A DNA stretch of 64,000 nt from Cardiocondyla obscurior (taxonomy: Eukaryota > Arthropoda > Insecta > Hymenoptera > Formicidae): NCBI RefSeq assembly GCF_019399895.1, contig NC_091868.1:3272499-3336498 (forward strand), given 5' to 3'. Position 1 is the stretch's first letter. Each line of letters opens with the position of its first letter. Position numbers and translations under genes: made by a program. The notes under the pieces were generated by a model. That model was given only the letters and a program-made list of their open reading frames with translations. It ran no database searches and had not been told where the DNA came from. This document shows, piece after piece, positions 56,961 to 64,000 of the stretch.

Positions 56961-59900
56961 GATTAAAGAAATATTAAATAATGAAAGGGATGGTAAAAAT
57001 ATAAAAAAAACCTTTATAACATTTTATCCACAAATTATAAAAACGGATAGTTGTAACGTAATGTTCTATCCTAAAAAGTGTATAGTTTTTTTTCACAGGA
57101 ATTATTCATCAATTGTTAAAATAAATTTTCGCATATTTTTAAATTATATTAAACTTGCTGAATGCAATTTTTAAACATTCCTTTAGCATGTATTTCAGTT
57201 TTGTTAATCTTTGTATTTTTCTTTAAAAAAAAAAATTGAATTGTAAATGGCATAAAGTTTTTATTTATATATCTATATATGTAATTCTATTACAGATTTC
57301 TTGCGTGTAAAATTTATCAAAATAAGAATGGCAAAAAAAAGTAGGCCTAAAGACGAGGGGATCGATCAAGCAAAATCAAACGAAGAAAATATATTTCGTC
57401 GTTTTAATTTAATCAAATCTCATAGTATGAACAAAAAGATTGAGTATAGAAATAATCATAAGCGCACTTATAAAAGTTGAAAAAATTTACAAGATTTTGA
57501 CTAGGCAAAAAATCCACTAGCGTTTGCTTCCGGGAGAGGATTAAACGATCGACCCCCGGGAAAATGTGGGATGTTCCTGTGTTAAAGAAAGAAAATTTTA
57601 CTCATGGATATGGCTTGTAATGATATACACCAGATTCATAGCGTAATATAACAAGTTGTTGGAAGTACCAGTTGCGTGGATTTATAAACTTTTCTTCATC
57701 ATACATACATACATACTCGCACGCACACATACATAAACGTACACCCACGTTCGGCCCGCGATTAACAACGTAACGTTTAACAAAAGGTGTCTCGCGCGGC
57801 TCGAAGAAAATTATACCTCGTCTATATTGCTCGGGAATGGGAAGAAGGGGAGGAGGGAATAAATCCGGGCGATGTGACGAGATTACTTGTGTTTCACAAA
57901 AGATTCTTCTCGCGATTTCACGCCTCGAAGTCTCTCTCTCTCTTTCGCTCTCTCTCTTGCACGCGCGCTCTCGCTCACTCACCGTAGAATTTGCCGCGCG
58001 GTATTTTTCTTGTTTTTTTTTTCTTTTTTAATTAATTAACGAGCTCGTCGTATGATATGAGTAGTACATTGCGTATACACGTAACACTGGCCTTAATTCT
58101 AATTTATGTTACATTCACACGCGCTCTGCGACGAGGAGGTGCTCGTTTCGCTTCGCTAGCACGTACGATGCTTTTGATTTAGAGTACACGGGGTCGAGTG
58201 CGCCGATAAAAATCCAAATGATAACACTGATACTGGAAGATGTTTGGAAATCGTTGTTCCTTCTGTGCAAAGTTCCACTCGTTGCAATATTTATACAGTA
58301 GCTTTTCTTAATTATTACGTAAACAGAAATATTAAATTTCCAAAATTACATTTCTTATTAGAAACAAATTTTTTTCGATTAATTTTCAGAAGTTTAGAAT
58401 CTTCCAAATTTTAATTCAGAAACATGATTTTTATTTCAATCTATAAATGTTATTTTATTTCATATTAAATATATTAATTTTTTATCTTATTCTCTTAACT
58501 ATTTTTTTTCTTTTCTTTAAAAATATGTGATAAATAAATAATAGCAAGACAAATTTTACTAGATTTAACTACACATTAAAGAAACATTTTTTTTAACGTA
58601 TAACTATTAAACGTATTTTATAATTGCTTCAATGAATGTTTATCGACGCATTGACGTTATTATTCGCAAATGTAAATTTCGCGGACATGCGTAACCATTT
58701 TTTTTTATATATAATATATGTATATATATTAAATGTCATACAATGCGCAACGTAACTTAGCAGATTCACAAGCTGAGATTGGTATCATTCATCAGGATCG
58801 TTTACTAATGCTCCGTAATACTCTACTCGCCTACTGTACAACATTTTACACTCATCGTATTCGTTCGTAAGTTAATGTCGATTATTAATGCTACGAGATT
58901 ATTGGAGAGTCATGAGATTGCACAACAACGCCCGAATCGATCGATCATGTTGGCGTCGAGCCCAGTCGTTTTTTTCTTTTCACTTTGCTTTTCGCGAATT
59001 ATATACAGGACGATAGTGGTGTCTCATCGATTTCTTTTGGCATTCTCAAAAATTATCCTTCGAGAACGTCGAAACGATGCGACATTCGCCAAGAAGATTG
59101 TTTGCAATCAGAGTCATATTTTTATATATTTATCTAAATTATCAAACATAATTTTTCAATTTTGGGTATAATTAGAATTATATTAAAAAAAGAAATTTTA
59201 ATTAACTTTTAAATTCTCATTTAAAATACAAATAAAATAATAACAATTAAAAAGATCGAAAATAATATATCAACATATAATTTATATACTAAATTAATGA
59301 GAAAATAAATAAGCAAAACTAACTTACGGAAAAAATTATTAAAACTTTCTTCTTAAATTAATTTTGTTAGATTGTTTAATTGTGTGCCATGACTCTGTTC
59401 GTAAACTTCTTTCCGGTAACGTCCATTCACACACGCACATAATGACTCCTAATTATACAATTTTATATATATATATATATGTATTACAATTATATATTAT
59501 ATTTCGAAGAACACTTGGAAATATTAGAAAATATTTTATAGTGTAATTCCAAATGATATACAATTATAATAAATACATATGTACCATATATTTACACATA
59601 GATACCTTCGACTTATAAGTACAAACGATTCCCTGGGTCAACAAAAATCACACAACGTAATATTCAACTAAGACGTTCGATAGTCGCTTATTATATTATG
59701 TATAAACTGGCAACAAGAAACAGTCCCTATTTTTAGAGTCATTGCACCTCCAAAACATTTCACTTCTTGAAACTTTCCTAACAAATTACGACGTTCACAA
59801 AAATAATCCCCCAAGTTAAATTTTATTAAAAAAAAAGATCTTAAATATTTCCAAGATATTAAATTAATTTAATCCAGTAACAAAAATATTAAACATATTT

Positions 59901-60124
59901 AAAAACTGTTTTCAAGAAAAAAAAATTGGTACTATTCATTTATTATCTCTTTCTTTGTCTGTCCCAAACTATTCTTGAAGCACAAACAGAACAATTTTCA
60001 AGATTATTTTCAAATCATTAATTGCAATTATTTAAAAGCATATCTAAAAAAATTAGGAGATCCTCTAAGAAAGAGGACGAGCAGCGGAGGAGTTACATCG
60101 TCGCACTCGGAGAACTTCAGAGAC
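56961..60124. other. Long 3' region between Iwr1 and the FOG/ush gene
   Basis: The left about 300 bases belong to the Iwr1 3' end. Most of the rest probably includes the 3' UTR of the minus-strand zinc-finger gene. A CTCTCTCT microsatellite with a GC-richer flank lies at about 57780-57990, and (TA)n runs at about 58708-58730 and 59463-59482. No ORF here has coding support. Confidence 0.45.
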
Positions 60125-63100
60125 TTAAAGCACCGACGCCTCGGTCCTGCCGGTCGGCGGCGTCGTCGGATGACCACTGGCGTTGTTATTATTGTTGTTG
60201 TTATTATTGTTATTGTTATTGCTCGCCTCGCCAGCGTGACTCGAGCAGTAGAATTTCTTGTGGGCGATAAAAGTGCTTAGATAATTGAAACTGATGTCAC
60301 AGGAGCGACAGTAGCGCGGCCCGCTCTTATTGGGATCCAGACTCTCCTCCGGCGGCGGCGTGTCCTCGCGTTCCTGTTTCACCTTACCGGCGACCACCGG
60401 TGCCAACGGTGGCGGCGGTGGCGGCGGCGGTTGCGGGCTCTTTCTTATTTCCGTCTTGCCGTTCACCTGAATCTCAACGGGAATCTCTTTCGGTGTCGTA
60501 GTAGCCACAGGTTCCGGTGTCGACAGTGTTGTTTCATCATCCAACACGCACGTTATGTAATTCTCCTCCTGAAATAAAAAAAACATAACTAATAGGAATG
60601 TCAATTAAAAGTGCTCTAAATATTTTTCTCCTCATGAAAAATGAATTCTTTATGCTGACAAACATTTATTTGACCAAAAGTATTTATGCACAACTTATTT
60701 TCTAATTTAAAATGTTAATCAGTTTTTAATGAGAACAGGAATCAGAGATTTACTTGTAAATCAGTGCCGCGCTTGTCGAAGTGCATTCTAATGTGCGTTC
60801 TCATGCCGCGCAAAGTGTTGCCTTTGTAACAACAAATCGTGCACCGAAAGGCCTTGACTCCCTGATGAGCATCCATGTGACGCTGAGCGGCGCCGGCTGT
60901 GGGACTGACAGCACCGCAAACTGGACATCGCCAGCCGCCAGTTGCACCGCTGGCACAGGTGTGATTGCTGCCAGGTTCAATTATCGCCTGCAAGTCATCG
61001 TTAAACAGGTATAATTAAAATATAAATTAAATTTTTTAGACATGTTGAAAAAAAAAGTATAAAATCTCGATCTTAGAAATTTATTGTTAGATTAGATTAA
61101 GTCAGTTCGGTAAAATTAAATTAAAAAAAAATTCTTTTACGTTGTTTAGAGTTTACCTTGCATTTAGAACATCGCGCATGATGCTCTTGAGGCTCGGGCC
61201 TTTTGGGACAATAAAACGCCTGATGAGCGACAAGATTGTCTATGGAAGCGAACTTAATGCCACACGCGGCGCAGATGAGCTGAACCAGAGGCGGCGAGGG
61301 CGTACCGGGAGGCGGCGGACTGTTACTCACCGCTGTTTCCCTCGCCTGGCAGTAGTGTTTCTTGTGAGCGACGAAATTCTCGTGTCGGCAGAACACGATA
61401 TTGCATTCCTTGCACCTAAAATCAACGATTCCCATAGTTTCACCGATTCCAAATATTTATCTTAATTAAATTAATTAAAGCTCGTAATATGCGAGAAAAA
61501 AAATTTATGTACAAAGCTATAAAGTTGGAAATTTAAAAGATTGAAGAATCTATTTAGATTCTCACGAGAAAAATCGGTCATTTACTTGGAGACGCCATGT
61601 TTGACGAGCACTCCGGGTGGAGGAGGTGGCGGCAGTTCAGCAAGTCTTAGGGCGAGTTCAGTGGGCGCAGGTGCAGCCGCGGTGGCAGTCTGGGTCGGAC
61701 CGATGGACCTCGTTCTGGGACTGCCGCTGCCTCTGGATCTGGGACTGCCCGGCGGCGGTAGAGACGAAGGTGCCGGCGACATTCTGTTCTCCTTCTCGTC
61801 CTGGTGCACCGGCGATCTTCGTACGCTGAGATCAAGGGGCGCCGAGGCAGACGGCGACGTAGACGCCGCCGTAGCAACTGGCGTTGAAGGCTTGTTCGCC
61901 GCCCTCAAAACGGCTGGCGGCTCCACAACAGCATTTTGAGTCGTGGAAGCGAGACCTCTCGTCATCGGCTGAAGAGAGCCTGTAAACGTAATATTGCGTT
62001 CTTAAAAATGTCGTTTATTAACACCTGTATTTGATTTAATAAAAGCTGAAATATATCTAATACCGTTTGGCAGAAGAAAGCATGCTGTGTCAGGAGCAGG
62101 AAGTGCAGGCGCGGCGAGAACGCTCGCACCGCGGAACAACGAATACGGCACAATAAGGATGGGGTTGGTGGGCAACGCCAGGCATGGCTGCGGGGGTGGC
62201 GAATCCCCAGGACTCGAGCTGGTTGGCGGTGATGCCTTCACGGAAGACGCCGGCGTCGCCGTCGGCGTCGGCAACGTATCTTTCACTACGTGCCTCGTGC
62301 TGCAATAATGCGTTTTATGCGCCCTATAACAAAGTAAATATAATTGAAGAAACTTTTGCAATTTTTATACATAAACATACAAATTATTAATAACTATTAA
62401 TATGTTAATTAAAAAAAAAGTTACAAATTTATTAATTATTTTATTTTCTTTCAGCAGTGACAATATTCTCTCTACCTGTACGTCTTCAAGGAGCTGAATC
62501 GAATGTCGCAATTCCTGCAATATCTCTCAGCTTCCTCGTTCAAGGAACCATTGGACGCAGTGGTTTGTCCAGTCCCGGCTGAGTCGCTTGTCGAGGAGTT
62601 CGGGTTCGTCACCATTGCCACCGCTGCCGCTGCCACCGCCGCCGACGACGGTATCGTCGGCGGTGCAGGAGAAGCCGCGTGCATTCTCATGTGCCGATTT
62701 AGAGACACTTTCTTGTCGGCGCTATACGAACAGTGAGGGCACGCGTACGCTTTCCGTACTTCGAACTTGCCTCCGGATTTGCTGCCGTCGTCGTCCTCAT
62801 CGTTCGCCGCATCTTCCTCGGCGCGAGGCCGATGAGCACAGTAAAAGGTGCGATGGGCCTCGAGGGTGCTCGCCGAGCTAAACCGGATACCACACGGCGG
62901 ACAGATTAGAGCTGTCGGCGGTGGTCTAGCCGGCTCTACCGTGATTGTCTCCTTGCCGTCGGTCGGCAGGACGAACAGGCGACCTGACGCGATCGCTGAA
63001 AGAAGAATTCATTCGATCAAAACCTTTATTGGTAATTTTATAAAAACTTGTATTTATTTTTTATTTAAAAGTCGACTTTTTAATGTACAGTAATATATAT

Positions 63101-63948
63101 TTTTTTTATAATTATTTCGCTTTGTTTTAAGCTTTGTTAAATATTTTACTTACCGTTTTGCAGTCCGGCCGGAAGCGGCGGCGTCGGATTTGGCGGCGAC
63201 GTGTTCTCCGACTTCACGGTAAGGGCGGCGACGGCGGCAGGTCGCAGGGCGGGATCCGTCGCCAGACTAGTATTGAGTCTCAGTCTTGGTGCTGCCTCGT
63301 CGTCGAGTCGTATCCTCTTGGTCTCCCCCGCGGCGATCGAGTCCTCTGAGTCTCTACGGCAGATAGAGTCCCGCCTTTTGATGGCGGTGGACGACAACGA
63401 GGACAACGACCTTGGCTGGCATTCATCTTCCTTAGCCGTTTGCTCTTCATCGACATCCTTGGGACTCGATTCCCGCGTACGCACGCTTCTGGACGGCGCA
63501 TGACGGTCTTTTATACCTCTACCCTGTTTTTTTACACATTTTTTCAATAAAAGATTGTCTCTAAAATGTGAGAAGTTATGCAATTCTATAAAGGTAAGTT
63601 GAAAAAATGTTTTAGAATAAATTTAAAAGAATCAATTGGTGCAAGATTAACAAATTAATTATTAAAACATTTTTTTAATTAAGTCACGCACCTCGATATC
63701 CTCGGTGAGGCTGGTCAAGCGCTTCCTCGTATCTTCTGAAAAAACGCTGAGCACACGTAGCTTGATGTCCTCGCTGGCGGAGGAGCTGGTCGAGGACGAC
63801 GGCGGGTTGAGTCTCGGAGGGGGTGGTAAACTCGAGTCTTCTTCAACTACCGGTGGCGCGACCGGACTCGATACCGCCGATCCGCCGCCGTCAACACCGC
63901 TGCTCACCGACGGGGTTTTCTCCGAGTCGCTCCACTCTTCATCCTCCC
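60125..63948 (-). CDS. ush: FOG family GATA cofactor (u-shaped), 5' end missing
   Basis: Friend-of-GATA proteins bind the N-terminal zinc finger of GATA factors and modulate them in blood, heart and bristle development. Minus-strand exons in the window are 63948-63692, 63523-63154, 62995-62476, 62323-62064, 61979-61586, 61415-61157, 60987-60754 and 60568-60125, all phase-compatible. They give about 911 residues with the N-terminus beyond the right edge. Eight zinc fingers are seen. Five are C2HC type with the FOG pattern C-x2-C...H-x4-YC (for example CRNCDIRFSSLKTYR/AHKTHYC and CKECNIVFCRHENFVAHKK). Three are C2H2 (CPHCSYSADKKVSLNRH; CPVCGAVSPTAGAAQRH; CTICCYKGNTLRGMRTH). PLDLS at 61825-61839 is the CtBP-binding motif of FOG proteins. 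Poly-Asn and poly-Pro runs lie in the last exon. Confidence 0.94.
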
Positions 63949-64000
63949 CTGGAACAAAAACAGAAACGTTCATCAGCCAACGTTCTTAATCCGTAAAAGT

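Noticed and set aside
61541..61939. Plus-strand Gly/Ala/Val-rich ORF of 132 residues
   Set aside because: It is antisense to the Pro/Ser/Ala-rich FOG exon that carries PLDLS. The minus frame has matched phases and family motifs.
63134..63503. Plus-strand Arg/Ser-rich ORFs
   Set aside because: They are shadows of the FOG exon 63523-63154 on the minus strand.
1..64000. CRISPR arrays, bacterial operons, tRNA genes, integrated viral genes
   Set aside because: I looked for direct-repeat arrays, cloverleaf folds with A and B boxes, and viral or retroelement polymerase motifs. None was found; the window is a plain animal genome segment.

Overview
The window is nuclear DNA from an insect. It has AT-rich introns and spacers, CpG-rich patches at promoters, short GT-AG introns, and a dense set of conserved metazoan genes. 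The protein sequences look hymenopteran, perhaps from an ant, but that is inference from general resemblance and no species can be named. I joined exons by hand from splice signals and reading phase. For 16 of the 18 genes the start, all junction phases and the stop close in one frame; the SLC26 gene at the left edge and the FOG gene at the right edge are cut by the window.

Left part (1-13.4 kb): the 3' end of an SLC26 anion transporter (+), then a 1065-residue, Asn/Ser/Thr-rich protein of unknown function (-). A rearranged block follows at 7.58-13.33 kb. It holds an intact ZMAT2 (Snu23-like splicing factor, -) at 10.6-11.85 kb and, in inverted orientation at 7.98-9.0 kb, a broken second copy with nested fold-back palindromes and small strand-switched pieces. 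Two small palindromic elements lie in the same block.

Middle (13.4-32 kb): RpL3 (+), whose introns carry two U17/snR30-like RNAs, a box C/D RNA whose guide matches 18S rRNA, and two further snoRNA candidates. Then Hrs (+), CLEC16A/ema (-), a PAAT-like gene (+), the histone-mRNA factor SLBP (-) and the complex I assembly factor NDUFAF2 (+).

Right (32-64 kb): PUF60/half pint (-) with two alternative exons of the same phase, SMYD5 (+), a CENP-N-like kinetochore gene (-), DNA polymerase delta catalytic subunit (+), ARL1 (-), pelota (+), SLC7A6OS/Iwr1 (+, with a GC-AG intron), and most of a FOG/u-shaped zinc-finger gene (-) that runs off the right edge.

Strands alternate almost perfectly, giving six head-to-head pairs with probable shared promoters: ZMAT2/RpL3, CLEC16A/PAAT-like, SLBP/NDUFAF2, PUF60/SMYD5, CENP-N/POLD1 and ARL1/pelota. 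Most products act in core RNA handling (ZMAT2, PUF60, SLBP, RpL3, snoRNAs, pelota, Iwr1), endosome/Golgi traffic (Hrs, CLEC16A, ARL1) or chromosome biology (POLD1, CENP-N, SMYD5). They do not form one pathway. The most unusual structure is the shattered inverted ZMAT2 copy; the most useful unannotated content is the RpL3 intronic RNA set and the PUF60 alternative exons.
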